Shown piece after piece: positions 52,231 through 61,999 of a stretch of 64,000 bases of DNA. How positions within the stretch are numbered: position 1 is the first letter of the stretch; each line of letters opens with the position of its first letter. This stretch comes from JBAXXL01 sp038206725. Lineage in GTDB: Bacteria > Bacteroidota > Ignavibacteria > Kapaibacteriales > UBA2268. Location of the stretch: contig JBBRAO010000003.1 in NCBI GenBank assembly GCA_038206725.1, forward strand, positions 75,041 to 139,040. The letters run 5' to 3'. A program made the translations under genes and the position numbers. The notes beneath the pieces are model-generated. The model was given only the letters and a program-made list of their open reading frames with translations. It made no database searches and was not told the DNA's origin.

Positions 52231-52238
52231 TAAATTTG
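52231..52238 (+). promoter_or_regulatory. -7 element TAAATTTG before the TonB-dependent-receptor-like gene
   Basis: Exact TAnnTTTG match, 10 bases before the ATG at 52249. The distance would leave almost no leader, and no TTTG is at the right spacing, so support is weak. Confidence 0.35.
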
Positions 52239-52248
52239 AATTTTAAAA

Positions 52249-54231
52249 ATGATAAAAATATCACAAGTGAAAATAAGGTATCTCGTACATATAATATTAA
52301 TTTTGGCAGTTTTGCCAATTTTTAGCCAAGAATCTACTAAATTAGATAAGCTAAAAGCAAAATCTGCTCGGGTAAACAAAATAATTATCGCCGATAGTTC
52401 CTCCGCGGATACTGTTACAGTAAAAGAGAAGGTTCCTCTTTTTACACCGAATTATAATCACGGTAGATGGAGCATATATTCTAGTTCATTATCCAAAATT
52501 GACAAAAAGGATTTTCTAGATATCAACTATTCGTCTGTTAGTGATATAATCAATAAGCAATCAATTATCCATCCGCTTTCTTTAGGAATGTATGGGCAAA
52601 ACCACAGCTTTTCGATTTTCGGAAGTGGTATTCGCGATGTGTCGTATGCATATAGTGGTCGAACAATAATGGATCTCGATTATGGAGTATATAACCCGGA
52701 AATGATGCCTCCTGAATTTATAGACAATGTTGAGATTTTCTGTGGTTCCGATGCTGTATGCTTTGCCGATAACGCTTCCGGCGGATTTATTAATTTTCAA
52801 GAAATTCGGTATAATTCGGCTGTTCCATATACTCGCTTATGGTACGAACAAGGCGGTGGCGAATCAATTTCCGCCGATGGTGTATTCTCGCAGAATATAG
52901 CACCAAACCTAAATCTTACACTCGGATTTCGCTCTATGCACTCGGACGGTTTTTATGAGAATGAGCAATTAGAATCGTGGAATGGGAGATTCAAATTAAG
53001 ATATGACTTAAGCAATAGCAAAAGCATTTCTATAACCGAGAACTATTCTTATTTGTTCTCAGGTTTAAACGGTGGATTAAAGCAATCAAGCGTTGATATG
53101 TTTAATGATTTTTATGCCGATGTAAATTATAAAACTCTGGATGAAAGAAGTGTTATTCACGATATCACAGCACTATACAGCAATGACTCCGTTGGTTTAT
53201 TCACAACATCAGTTTATTACAGCAATATTTACAGATATAAAAACTCCGATGAATTCGATATCGAACCTTCCTTGAATTCCAATAATTACGATGCTTACTA
53301 TCATAGATTGGGTATGAATACCAGAATAGAAAAAGAGTATAACGGATTTACTTACATAGCAGGTGCTGAAGCAAATTATTTAAACATAGCAAAAAGCGAA
53401 TATATAGAAGGATTTAATAATATAAACGCGGCGGAATTTTTAAAGGTTAGTTTTAATTTCACGGAAGCTATTCGTTTTTCGCTAAGCGAGAGAGTTTCGT
53501 ATTTATACAATAAATTAGCTGTAAATTTCGGAACGAGGTTCACATTAAAAACTTCAGAAAAAAGCGCTATATTTGCCGATGCTTCAGTTTCGCAAAGAGT
53601 GCCAACTCCGGCGGAAGGTTTTTCATTGAATAAGGAAAACCATTATCTCGGGATTATATCTTATGAAGCTCGAGGCGAGAAATCCAATCTTCAATTAAAT
53701 GCTTTCGGACGCTATATAGAGAATCCAATAAGAGCAGTTGCTATTGCAGATACGAGCAATTACATCACCAATTTCACACTCAGTAATTCAACAGCTCTTA
53801 AATTAGTTGGTTTGAGCGCGTCGTTTTATTGGAATGTATTTCCCAACGTATATTTAAAAGTAAATCCAAGTGTGATTTACGAATTGAATTCGTCAGCTAA
53901 GAGCAGGTTATTTCCACTTGTGTCAGGATATGCTGAGATTTATTATCAGTACTCGGTTGTAAAAAGTAATGCGAAACTGGGTTTATCGGGCAATTTCGTA
54001 TCCCAATTTAATGGACAATCCTACAGTCCTTTACAAAGACTGTATTATACCATAGATAATAGCAACCAAGTGTTCGGAAATTCATTGAACGCTTTTGCGA
54101 TTTTGAAACTTTCATCGGCTAATGTGCGAATTGAATATCAGAACATACTAAATTTCAAATTCTATTATGTGCCATTCTATCCTCAGATTGGCGGAAATTT
54201 AAGAATAAGTGTTTCGTTGCCGTTTTTGTAG
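52249..54231 (+). CDS. TonB-dependent-receptor-like outer membrane protein
   Basis: The 660-residue protein has a signal peptide (about residues 1-27, LVHIILILAVLPIFSQ). A plug domain (about 75-190, with SVSDIINKQSIIHPLSLGMY, FSIFGSGIRDVSYAYSGR and VEIFCGSDAVCFADNASGGF) is followed by a 22-strand-type beta-barrel of alternating hydrophobic strands ending in RISVSLPFL, the aromatic C-terminal residue being typical of outer membrane proteins. There is no TonB box that I can point to, and no CarboxypepD-like N-terminal domain of the SusC class. Substrate unknown. Confidence 0.82.
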   Translation: MIKISQVKIRYLVHIILILAVLPIFSQESTKLDKLKAKSARVNKIIIADSSSADTVTVKEKVPLFTPNYNHGRWSIYSSSLSKIDKKDFLDINYSSVSDIINKQSIIHPLSLGMYGQNHSFSIFGSGIRDVSYAYSGRTIMDLDYGVYNPEMMPPEFIDNVEIFCGSDAVCFADNASGGFINFQEIRYNSAVPYTRLWYEQGGGESISADGVFSQNIAPNLNLTLGFRSMHSDGFYENEQLESWNGRFKLRYDLSNSKSISITENYSYLFSGLNGGLKQSSVDMFNDFYADVNYKTLDERSVIHDITALYSNDSVGLFTTSVYYSNIYRYKNSDEFDIEPSLNSNNYDAYYHRLGMNTRIEKEYNGFTYIAGAEANYLNIAKSEYIEGFNNINAAEFLKVSFNFTEAIRFSLSERVSYLYNKLAVNFGTRFTLKTSEKSAIFADASVSQRVPTPAEGFSLNKENHYLGIISYEARGEKSNLQLNAFGRYIENPIRAVAIADTSNYITNFTLSNSTALKLVGLSASFYWNVFPNVYLKVNPSVIYELNSSAKSRLFPLVSGYAEIYYQYSVVKSNAKLGLSGNFVSQFNGQSYSPLQRLYYTIDNSNQVFGNSLNAFAILKLSSANVRIEYQNILNFKFYYVPFYPQIGGNLRISVSLPFL

Positions 54232-54335
54232 GGAAGAAAAGAAATCAAGACCCCCACCTAAATCCTCCCCAAAGTGGAGGACTTGAAAAAAAAAGAAAGC
54301 CTTAACTTCCTTGAAACCAGGGGAATTGCCGATTC

Positions 54336-54492
54336 GTCATTTCCGCGGACGCGGAAATCCATCTTAAAATAATTTTTAATATTGGAAGAGAAGAAAGAAA
54401 GAGAAACCCCCTAACCCCCTTGGAGCAAGGGGGAACGAAGACAGAGAAGCCTAGTTGTCATTTCCGCGGACGCGGAAATGCATCTTAAAATA
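54336..54492. repeat. two copies of a direct repeat with palindrome TTTCCGCGGACGCGGAAA
   Basis: GTCATTTCCGCGGACGCGGA followed by AAT(C/G)CATCTTAAAATAA occurs at 54336-54370 and 54457-54492. The palindrome has 8-base arms around GA. The rest of 54232-54604 is non-coding and contains CTCCCCAAAGTGGAGGA-type short hairpins. Confidence 0.8.
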
Positions 54493-54604
54493 AATACGAA
54501 TTTCGCATTCAAAATAATGAATGAGTTTTCACTTAGCAAAGCTTAGCACTGGAATAATCCAGAGCGCTACACAATTCCGGTATTAGCCTTCATCCGAAAA
54601 TAGA

Positions 54605-54799
54605 CTATGACTCGTCTTTGGTAACGCGGATTAGGCCGATACCCGAAATAAAAAATATAAGACCAAGCACCCCGAAAATGATTAATGATTTAACATCGCG
54701 GTTACTTCCTGAAGTGTTAACAAAAACCACAGCGGCATAAATAAGGCTAGCAACGCCGAGAATAGTCAATGTTGTTCCGAAGACTCTTTTAACATTCAT
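54605..54799 (-). CDS. small membrane protein
   Basis: A 64-residue protein with two predicted membrane helices (FGTTLTILGVASLIYAAVVF and SLIIFGVLGLIFFISGIGLI) joined by a short polar loop. The type is common in Bacteroidota genomes, but I know no function. A TATATTTG -7 element lies upstream on the minus strand (54881-54874). Confidence 0.7.
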   Translation of the reverse strand: MNVKRVFGTTLTILGVASLIYAAVVFVNTSGSNRDVKSLIIFGVLGLIFFISGIGLIRVTKDES

Positions 54800-55270
54800 A
54801 ATATTTTTAGTGATTTAATAATATAAAAAGTAATTGTATTTTTCAATTACCACTAACTGTTAATTTACAAAAACAAATATACAAAATTTATAAATAGAAG
54901 GTTAGGATAGTTCTTATAAATATTCAAAAAAACATAAAATATTTTATATGATGATATTATTTTAGGTATTGGGGCGTTTTCCCAAACTATTTTGTTGAAG
55001 CCTTTCAGCCCCGAATTAAAGATGGGCTCTTCGCAAGCTCAGAGAGACGCAGCACTTTTATAAAGCACTCTTACTACGACTGCCAGTCATCGGATAAGTA
55101 ACCCCCACCTTTTATGAAAATAAATTAATTTGTGTATATGCATAATTAGTGTTAATTTGCGTTTGATATTTTATTCATATTGAAAAAACTGAATGCTTCC
55201 ACATATACCTTTTTTTAAATTTTAAAATAGGTTTCTATATTGCTCGAATGATACCGTTTTTGGCAAAGAA
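54800..55270. other. non-coding stretch
   Basis: No gene seen. It contains the CTCTTCGCAAGCTCAGAG block shared with 46589-46613 and a half copy of the AGTCATCGGAT hairpin arm (55083-55099). Confidence 0.6.
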
Positions 55271-55302
55271 TTTGTATAATCACATAAATAGTATTAACTT
55301 TG
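55271..55302 (+). promoter_or_regulatory. Bacteroidota-type promoter of the sugar transferase operon
   Basis: TTTG (55271-55274), 20 bases, TAACTTTG (55295-55302). The leader is about 95 bases long. Confidence 0.55.
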
Positions 55303-55404
55303 AATTTTTTTTCAATCAAATGCCAAAGAAGTACTGCTATTTATTATTTGGAATTAAAATGGGAATTTATATACGCATTAGTTGTATAACTTGCGGATAG
55401 AGCA

Positions 55405-56877
55405 ATGAAGACATTAACACTTAATCAGTTAACTGATATAATGAAATCGACCACTTTGACACGCGAATTGCGGCCAAACGTGTCGAGGCGTAAAGCGATA
55501 GGAGCTTTAATCTACATTACGAGTGATGTATTATTTTTGATAATATCACTTCTTACATCTTTTATAATCCGAGACTTATTTTATCCGGACCATAAAATAC
55601 TTTTAGATTTTTATCTAAATGTATTGGTTTTTATTCCGCTTTTCTGCATTGTATTTGCAGTACGGGGTTTGTATCCGAGTTTTGGTAAAGATGTTGTTGA
55701 GGAACTTCGTGAACTGACCATAGGTATTACATTAGTATATGCTATTTTGGCTATAGTTTCATTCTTTATCAAAGAATTCATTGATTACTCGCGTTTAGCC
55801 TTCGGTCTAAGTTGGATTCTCAGCCTAATTTCCTTGCCTTTAGGCAGGGCAATTGTAAAAGAAATGTACTCGAAGCGTAGTTGGTGGGGTGTTCCGGTTG
55901 TTATTGTTGGAGCTGAAAAATCCGGTCAGAATTCCATCTTATCGTTGCAAAATAACAGAAAAATCGGGCTAAGACCATATTTGGTAATTGATGAAGATAT
56001 CGACAAATGGGGATATTTCAGTGGTGTTCCGGTTATTGGCGGTTATAATATTTTACCCGATTTAGCCGAAAAATTAGGAATTGAGCAACTTATCATAGCA
56101 ATGCCCAAAGAAAAAAATGATATTCAAGATGAAATAATAAATTTATATTCAAAATACTTTATGCGAACTTTGGTTATACCTGAATACTTGAATCAAACTC
56201 ATTTCTTTGTTTCGGTGAATGATATAAATGGCATCCTGACTTTAGAGCTGAAAGAAAAACTCCTTCAAAAACAAAATGTAGTATTTAAAAGACTTTTTGA
56301 CATCGTATTCTCATCATTGTTATTGATTTTATTATCCCCAATATTTGCTATAGTGGCTTTGGCAATAAAACTTGATTCCAAAGGACCGGCATTTTTCTTA
56401 CAAGAACGTATGGGTAAGCATAACGGAACCTTCAAGATAATTAAATTCAGAACAATGTATAAAGATGCGGAAGAACACTTAGAGCATATACTCAACAATA
56501 ATCCCGAAATGAAATTAGAATTCGAAGTTTACCATAAATTAAAAAATGATCCTCGCTTAACCCGAATTGGAAAATTCTTGCGTAAATTCAGTTTGGATGA
56601 GATCCCCCAATTTATCAATGTATTGCAAGGAACTATGAGTTTAATGGGTCCTCGCGCTTACGTGCCTGCAGAAAAGATACAAATGAATGGTTTAGAAGAA
56701 GTTATATTGAAGGTAAAGCCCGGTATCAGCGGATTGTGGCAAGTAACGGATTTAGATTCAACATTTGAAGAAAGAAATTTAATTGATACTTATTACATAA
56801 GAAATTGGTCTATATTCTTAGATTTTTATATTTTTGTAAGAACAATTTCTGTGATTTTACACGGAAAAAACGGTTAA
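55405..56877 (+). CDS. polyprenyl-phosphate sugar phosphotransferase (WbaP/WcaJ type)
   Basis: A 490-residue membrane enzyme that moves a sugar-1-phosphate from a nucleotide sugar to a lipid carrier, the first step of exopolysaccharide or O-antigen repeats. It has four N-terminal membrane helices, a Rossmann-like domain (VPVVIVGAEKSGQNSILSLQ), a fifth membrane segment (IVFSSLLLILLSPIFAIVAL) and the catalytic domain with FKIIKFRTMYKDAEEH, RKFSLDEIPQFINVLQG, MSLMGPRAY and KPGISGLWQV. No glycan assembly cluster follows; the nearest glycosyltransferase is at 58759 in the same operon. Confidence 0.93.
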   Translation: MKTLTLNQLTDIMKSTTLTRELRPNVSRRKAIGALIYITSDVLFLIISLLTSFIIRDLFYPDHKILLDFYLNVLVFIPLFCIVFAVRGLYPSFGKDVVEELRELTIGITLVYAILAIVSFFIKEFIDYSRLAFGLSWILSLISLPLGRAIVKEMYSKRSWWGVPVVIVGAEKSGQNSILSLQNNRKIGLRPYLVIDEDIDKWGYFSGVPVIGGYNILPDLAEKLGIEQLIIAMPKEKNDIQDEIINLYSKYFMRTLVIPEYLNQTHFFVSVNDINGILTLELKEKLLQKQNVVFKRLFDIVFSSLLLILLSPIFAIVALAIKLDSKGPAFFLQERMGKHNGTFKIIKFRTMYKDAEEHLEHILNNNPEMKLEFEVYHKLKNDPRLTRIGKFLRKFSLDEIPQFINVLQGTMSLMGPRAYVPAEKIQMNGLEEVILKVKPGISGLWQVTDLDSTFEERNLIDTYYIRNWSIFLDFYIFVRTISVILHGKNG

Positions 56878-56897
56878 CCACTAAAACAAGAGTTAAT

Positions 56898-57371
56898 ATG
56901 GCAAGTGCAATTTCCTTAAACAGAGTCGAATTAATCGGCAACTTAGGGCAAGACCCTGAAATGAAAACAACTCCGCAAGGCGTATCGGTTTGTACCTTAA
57001 GAGTAGCAACATCTGATAGCTACAAAGGACAGGATGGCAATTGGGTAGAAAACACCGATTGGCATACTGTTATTTTATGGGACCGCTTAGCTGAACGCGC
57101 GGCAAAAAATTTAAAAAAAGGCAGTAAGGTGTATATCGAAGGGCGACTAAAACATCGCAGTTATGAAAAGGACGGTGTAACAAGATATGTAACTGAGATC
57201 AGAGGCGATAATATGATTTCTATGATGCCTCGCGAATCAGGCGATTATTCCGGAGGCGGAAGCTACAATCAACCGCAAGCGGCGGCTCCGGCTTATCAAA
57301 CACCTCAGAACCCTGCTACTTATAATGCGCCTACTGAAAGTCCTGAATTTGATGACGATGTACCGTTTTAA
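56898..57371 (+). CDS. ssb: single-stranded DNA-binding protein
   Basis: A 157-residue SSB: the OB-fold starts at NRVELIGNLGQDPEMKTTPQ and contains VENTDWHTVILWDRLAE and VYIEGRLKHRSYEKDG. A Gly/Pro/Gln/Ala-rich linker leads to the acidic tip EFDDDVPF, the docking tail for replication and repair proteins. The frame is open from upstream, but the ATG at 56898 gives the correct N-terminus (MASAISLNRVEL). It starts 20 bases after the sugar transferase stop. Confidence 0.97.
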   Translation: MASAISLNRVELIGNLGQDPEMKTTPQGVSVCTLRVATSDSYKGQDGNWVENTDWHTVILWDRLAERAAKNLKKGSKVYIEGRLKHRSYEKDGVTRYVTEIRGDNMISMMPRESGDYSGGGSYNQPQAAAPAYQTPQNPATYNAPTESPEFDDDVPF

Positions 57372-57380
57372 TTCTGAAAA

Positions 57381-58094
57381 ATGAAATATTTATTGCTTTT
57401 TGATATAGACGGCACAATTCTTAAAATGAAGCCTGGTGTTACGTTAAACCTGATAAATCAAATAATCAGTGAATTAACTATTCAAAAGCATAGTATTACA
57501 GAATTACCGCAGCTATATGGCTGGACGGATTTACAGATAATTAAGCAATTTTGCTTAAATCTGGGATATCGTTATCAAAACATCGAAAAACATTTGGAAA
57601 CTATATGGGAAAAAGCTTACCATATATACCAACCGTATTCTACGATCGAATATATTGATATTTTGCCGGGAGTCAGAAGTTTATTAACTTCATTAAAAGA
57701 CTCTCGGCAAATTACTTTAGGCTTAATAACAGGTAATTTTCAAAGAAATGCATATTTAAAGTTAAGTGCACACGAGTTAGATGGATTTTTTTCAACAGGT
57801 GCTTTTGGAAATGATAACGAAGATAGAAATCAACTTCCCAAAATCGCTATTGAAAGAGCAAATAAAGAAATCGGTTATAAGTGCTACGACAGCACAAACA
57901 CCCTTATTATCGGCGATACCTGCAAAGATATCGAATCAGCACAGGTAAACAATATACCAATTGTATGTGTTGCGACCGGATTCGAAAGTGTTTCGTCATT
58001 AGAAGCTATGAAACCTAATGCCGTTTTAAACGATTTCGAAAATGTGGATTTAACTTTAGATACATTTTATTCAGTATTAAAGAATAATAAATGA
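57381..58094 (+). CDS. HAD superfamily hydrolase (PGP-like)
   Basis: A 237-residue phosphatase of the HAD superfamily. Motif I is DIDGTIL, motif II lies in GLITGNF, motif III is the Lys near QLPKIAIERANKE, and motif IV is IIGDTCKDIESA. The cap insertion after motif I is helical, as in phosphoglycolate phosphatases. The substrate is not clear. It lies 9 bases after ssb and overlaps cmk by 4 bases (ATGA). Confidence 0.9.
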   Translation: MKYLLLFDIDGTILKMKPGVTLNLINQIISELTIQKHSITELPQLYGWTDLQIIKQFCLNLGYRYQNIEKHLETIWEKAYHIYQPYSTIEYIDILPGVRSLLTSLKDSRQITLGLITGNFQRNAYLKLSAHELDGFFSTGAFGNDNEDRNQLPKIAIERANKEIGYKCYDSTNTLIIGDTCKDIESAQVNNIPIVCVATGFESVSSLEAMKPNAVLNDFENVDLTLDTFYSVLKNNK

Positions 58095-58759
58095 AGAACA
58101 TAATTATTGCGATCGATGGACCGGCGGGAAGTGGCAAAACAAGTTCCGCTAAAGCAATAGCCGAGAAATTGGGTTATAAATATATAGATACCGGAGCTAT
58201 GTATAGAGCCGTATCATTAGCTTGGCTCAAGTCCGGTTTGCCGATTGATGAACAATATGCAAAAGAAATTTTAAATGGAATAAAATTAGATTTAGAACCT
58301 TCCGAGAATGGTCAAAAAACCATATTGAATGGAATAGACGTAAGCGATGGTATTCGTTCAAGCGAAGTAACGGTCGCTGTTAGCCCAATAAGCGCTATGG
58401 GGACTATTCGCAAAACGATGATTGCCATTCAACGTGAGTTAGGTAAAAACGGCGGCATAGTGATGGATGGACGTGATATTGGCACTGTGGTCTTCCCACA
58501 AGCAGAATTAAAGATATTTTTTACCGCTACTGTTGAAGAAAGAACCCAAAGAAGAGTAAATGAACTTACCGCCAAAGGTGTTAGTTGTGTTTATGATGAA
58601 ATCAAAAATCAAATCATTGTACGTGATAATTACGATACAACACGAGAACTAAGCCCAATGGTACCGGCTGAAGACGCGATAATTCTGGACACAACTGGGA
58701 TGAATCTTTACACACAGGTTGAAACAGTAATGAAAATCATTGAAGGAATAATTGCCTGA
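58091..58759 (+). CDS. cmk: cytidylate kinase
   Basis: Phosphorylates CMP and dCMP. The P-loop is IDGPAGSGKTSSAK; the CMP-binding regions are KYIDTGAMYRAVSLAW and DGRDIGTVVFPQAELK, and the LID region is RVNELTAKG. Length 222 is normal. Its start overlaps the HAD gene and its stop overlaps the glycosyltransferase start, so the three are tightly coupled. Confidence 0.96.
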   Translation: MKNIIIAIDGPAGSGKTSSAKAIAEKLGYKYIDTGAMYRAVSLAWLKSGLPIDEQYAKEILNGIKLDLEPSENGQKTILNGIDVSDGIRSSEVTVAVSPISAMGTIRKTMIAIQRELGKNGGIVMDGRDIGTVVFPQAELKIFFTATVEERTQRRVNELTAKGVSCVYDEIKNQIIVRDNYDTTRELSPMVPAEDAIILDTTGMNLYTQVETVMKIIEGIIA

Positions 58760-59889
58760 TGCTACAAAGTTTATTAAATTGGTTTTTAGGAGCCGCCTTT
58801 ATTTTATGGTCATTTAGAGTTGTTTATGTGCTATGGGGTACAAAACGCGAGAACTCTAAACCCAATGCCATTTTGGATGAAGATCATTTGCCGTTTATTA
58901 CAGTTATCGTACCCGCAAGAAATGAAGAACAAAATATAGATCAATGTTTGAAATCACTTATCAGGTGCGACTACCCTAATGATAGGTACGAAATAATATG
59001 TGTGGATGATTGTTCGGAGGATATGACTCACGAAAAATTGGAGTATTATTCGCTTCATTACCCTAATGTTGTAGTAATTCGGTTGGGACATGAAAAGCGC
59101 TCTGCGGAATTACACGGAAAAACAGCCGCTCTGCAAGCAGGATTCGATATTGCAAAAGGTGAATATGTATTGATGACCGATGCGGATTGTGTTGTACACG
59201 AACAATGGATCAGAACATACATTAGTGCTTTTAAAGGTACCGAACCGGGCTTAATCGCCGGTATCACCAGAATTAAATATCACGATTTCTTTAGCAAAGT
59301 TCAAGCGCTTGAGTGGATATATATGAGCAAAATGGCCGCCGCAGGGGTTGGCTGGAGCACTCCGCTTGGATGCTATGGCAACAACTACGCCATTAAAAAA
59401 AGTTTGCTCGATCAATTGGGTGGATACCGAAAAATAAAATTTTCAGTAACAGAAGATTTGATGTTGATGCTCGAAGCCCACAGAATAACTAAAAACACTC
59501 GTTATCTTACTTCACCAGAAATCAGAGTGCTTACCAAACCGGTTAAAGATTTGAGAACCTATTTCAACCAGCATCACCGTTGGACAAACGGTGGCAAGAT
59601 TTTAGGATTTAAAGCTTTTGTATTCGTCTTGTGTTCGTCGTCCTTATGGTTAGCATTTTTTATGTCACTGATAGCATTAAATCCTATTTATATGCTGCTT
59701 GTGATATTTATTCGTCTTCTTGGTGACTTTTTGGTATTAATTTTTCCATTGATAAGGCACAAGGAAACCAAGCTATTATGGCATTTTATACCTGCGGTAT
59801 TGTTTTTCTTAGTTGTGGAATTAGTAGCTCCATTAATGCTATTATTTAAAAAAGTTGAATGGAAAGGTAGAGTTTTTAATATAGACTAG
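58759..59889 (+). CDS. family 2 glycosyltransferase (membrane)
   Basis: The 376-residue protein has an N-terminal membrane helix, a GT-A catalytic domain (ITVIVPARNEEQNIDQCLKS, then DADCVV as the DxD-type motif, SVTEDLMLM and the QxxRW-like QHHRWTNGGK) and two or three membrane helices at the C-terminus. This layout is typical of processive or hopanoid/carotenoid-type GT2 enzymes. Substrate unknown. It may serve the same envelope glycan as the sugar transferase at the head of the operon. Confidence 0.9.
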   Translation: MLQSLLNWFLGAAFILWSFRVVYVLWGTKRENSKPNAILDEDHLPFITVIVPARNEEQNIDQCLKSLIRCDYPNDRYEIICVDDCSEDMTHEKLEYYSLHYPNVVVIRLGHEKRSAELHGKTAALQAGFDIAKGEYVLMTDADCVVHEQWIRTYISAFKGTEPGLIAGITRIKYHDFFSKVQALEWIYMSKMAAAGVGWSTPLGCYGNNYAIKKSLLDQLGGYRKIKFSVTEDLMLMLEAHRITKNTRYLTSPEIRVLTKPVKDLRTYFNQHHRWTNGGKILGFKAFVFVLCSSSLWLAFFMSLIALNPIYMLLVIFIRLLGDFLVLIFPLIRHKETKLLWHFIPAVLFFLVVELVAPLMLLFKKVEWKGRVFNID

Positions 59890-59989
59890 CCCTCTTTAGC
59901 TAAAAATAATTTTACCCTACACTAACAATATCTTTTATTCGTTTTTATATAAATAAAATAATTTTTTATTAATTATAAATGGAAATCTT

Positions 59990-60421
59990 ATGATAAGAAC
60001 AGCAAATTCGATATGGAAAGGCGCCGGTATGGACGGCGTAGGTGAATTAACAACACAAAGCAAAGCTTTTTCAGCACAACCTTACTCTTTTAAATTACGT
60101 TTCGAAAACGAAGACGGCAAATTGGGTACAAACCCTGAAGAATTAATTGCAGCCGCTCACGCAGGTTGCTACAATATGGCTTTAAGTTTCGTTTTAGGTG
60201 ACAACGGTTTCGTAGCCGATGAATTAAATACCGATGCACGTGTTGCATTGGACAAAGACGATAAAGGATTTTTTATCAGCTCAATTACTTTGAATTTGAA
60301 AGCAAAAATCAAAGGTATTGGAGCAGAACAATTCAAAGCATTAGCTAACGCCGCTAAAGAAGGATGTCCAATTTCACGCTTAGTAAGCTGCCCTGTGACT
60401 TTGAATGCTGAATTAGTATAG
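59990..60421 (+). CDS. OsmC family peroxiredoxin
   Basis: A 143-residue hydroperoxide reductase. The two redox cysteines are in AHAGCYNMALSF and EGCPISRLVSCPV, and the N-terminal Arg-containing strand is present. OsmC proteins reduce organic hydroperoxides. It stands alone between the preceding operon and a terminator. Confidence 0.93.
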   Translation: MIRTANSIWKGAGMDGVGELTTQSKAFSAQPYSFKLRFENEDGKLGTNPEELIAAAHAGCYNMALSFVLGDNGFVADELNTDARVALDKDDKGFFISSITLNLKAKIKGIGAEQFKALANAAKEGCPISRLVSCPVTLNAELV

Positions 60422-60476
60422 GGCTTTTAACGAATAAAAATTGGAATGACGAGACGGTGCTAACGGCACAAATTTT

Positions 60477-60508
60477 AAAGGATACCCAATACCGTATCCT
60501 TTTTTTTT
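60477..60508. terminator. terminator between OsmC and rsmD genes
   Basis: AAAGGATAC and GTATCCTTT form a 9-base stem with an 8-base loop, followed by T residues on the plus strand and preceded by A residues, so it can serve both convergent genes. Confidence 0.85.
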
Positions 60509-60512
60509 ATTT

Positions 60513-61073
60513 TTACAAACCGATATAAACTATTTTTGTGCCACCATAGACTTTCTGTTTGATTATTTCCATTTCATCGGGAACAATAAGACTTTCGCCT
60601 GTTGAGATTTCGACAACGATTATTCCATCTTCCGCTAAGAGATTGCTTTTTACTACCAACGCCAATAAATCATTAGGGATTGTGGATTCGTAGGGCGGAT
60701 CTGTGAAAATAACATCGAATTGAAGTTCGTTTCGTGCAGTGCTTAAGCTTTTTAGCCCAAATACGGCATCGGAAAAAATAATTTCATATTCATCGGGGGC
60801 GCATTTCAACTCCCTTGCGGCATTTTGTAGAAAGTCAACAGTCGTTTTGCTCTTTTCAATAAAATACACTTTGCCGGCACCTCGCGACAAAGCTTCGAAT
60901 CCTAAAGCTCCTGTTCCTGCGCAAACATCGGCGACGACGGCATTTTCAAAATCAATCAAATTAACCAATGTGTTAAAAATGCTTTCTTTGACTGAATCTT
61001 GAGTAGGTCTGACGCCTTCGGGTACCTTACTTTTAATTACTTTCCCTTTATATTTCCCGGCTAAAATTCTCAT
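60513..61073 (-). CDS. rsmD: 16S rRNA (guanine966-N2)-methyltransferase RsmD
   Basis: A 186-residue S-adenosylmethionine-dependent methyltransferase. The N-terminus MRILAGKYKGKVIK and TQDSVKESIFNTLVNL are typical of RsmD; VADVCAGTGALGFEALSRGA is the AdoMet-binding motif and FTDPPY the catalytic DPPY motif. It overlaps the upstream DUF3822 gene by 4 bases (ATGA). Confidence 0.95.
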   Translation of the reverse strand: MRILAGKYKGKVIKSKVPEGVRPTQDSVKESIFNTLVNLIDFENAVVADVCAGTGALGFEALSRGAGKVYFIEKSKTTVDFLQNAARELKCAPDEYEIIFSDAVFGLKSLSTARNELQFDVIFTDPPYESTIPNDLLALVVKSNLLAEDGIIVVEISTGESLIVPDEMEIIKQKVYGGTKIVYIGL

Positions 61074-61975
61074 TTGTTGAAGCCTATGATTGAGGATTGA
61101 GGATTGTCAATTATAGCGCTTATAACACCTGTGTAATTATGGAACATTCTGCCGGCGAAATCAAGATGTCGAGAATCTAAGTTATGTGATAGATTATCGA
61201 AAGCACCCAAGCGGGAAATCAGTTCTACCTTGTCGAAAGATTGGCAAATAAAATCATACTTTTGTTTATTCAAACTATTTCCAAAAACAAATACATTATC
61301 TACATTTTGGTGTTTTTCTAGCAAATCGGTAATCACATTTTCCCAATCGGACTCTGAAAAATTAATTGAAAAATCGGATATGAGTCCGTTTTGAAAAATC
61401 GCGTTGATAATTGAATCATTATTCAGCGATATCAGCAAATTTGTTTTAGATATCAGTACTGGATAATTAAATTCAAAAGCCCGTATTGAGTTGAAAAAGT
61501 TTGTTCCTGCTTTGATTATCGGAAAATTATTCAATCCAAAGGTTTTTAAAATAGTATAATAAACATCGGAGGGAACAAATGAAGATAAAAACAAAGCCTC
61601 ATCGGGAGCGGAACTAAACAATGCCGATTCAATTTCAAAGTCCGACGTATCGTCGGAATTATATACTTGATTGACATAAAGTTTATAAATATCGTTGGAT
61701 TGTTGAGACGGATTGCTGTCAATATTTGGAATTTTTGCAAAATCCGCATAGCTATCCCCCGGAGATATGGATATTTTATCAACATTCCACTGGGTCGCAT
61801 AGTCCGTCAGAAGCAATCCTGCACGGGTTTTTGGAATATTTTGGGTTGTGTCGTTTTTGGAGGAAAAATCGAAACGGGCATAATCGATGTCTATAAGTGT
61901 TTGTTTATTCTCGCCATAGCATAATACAGCATAGTAAAAAGAATCACTATTAACTAAAATTGATAAAATTCGCAT
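61070..61975 (-). CDS. DUF3822 family protein
   Basis: A 301-residue protein of the DUF3822 family, which regularly precedes rsmD in Bacteroidota and relatives. It looks like an ASKHA-type (actin/hexokinase-like) fold: SIIINVFVFGNSLNKQKY-like and LISKTNLLISLNNDS segments suggest two lobes, but I see no clear phosphate loop. Role unknown; the fixed partnership with rsmD suggests a link to ribosome assembly or an alternate role in cell envelope. I choose the ATG at 61975 over a GTG at 61987, because the promoter (62030-62000) leaves little room. Confidence 0.75.
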   Translation of the reverse strand: MRILSILVNSDSFYYAVLCYGENKQTLIDIDYARFDFSSKNDTTQNIPKTRAGLLLTDYATQWNVDKISISPGDSYADFAKIPNIDSNPSQQSNDIYKLYVNQVYNSDDTSDFEIESALFSSAPDEALFLSSFVPSDVYYTILKTFGLNNFPIIKAGTNFFNSIRAFEFNYPVLISKTNLLISLNNDSIINAIFQNGLISDFSINFSESDWENVITDLLEKHQNVDNVFVFGNSLNKQKYDFICQSFDKVELISRLGAFDNLSHNLDSRHLDFAGRMFHNYTGVISAIIDNPQSSIIGFNK

Positions 61976-61999
61976 TGCTTTTCGCACTAATTAAAAAAG

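Noticed and set aside
54232..54604. tRNA or other structured RNA in the repeat-rich gap
   Set aside because: Hairpins present are short palindromic repeats; no cloverleaf or T-loop consensus was found here or in the other gaps.
56805..56897. Upstream start for ssb inside the sugar transferase gene
   Set aside because: The conserved SSB N-terminus starts at the ATG at 56898; the upstream codons are the sugar transferase gene in another frame.
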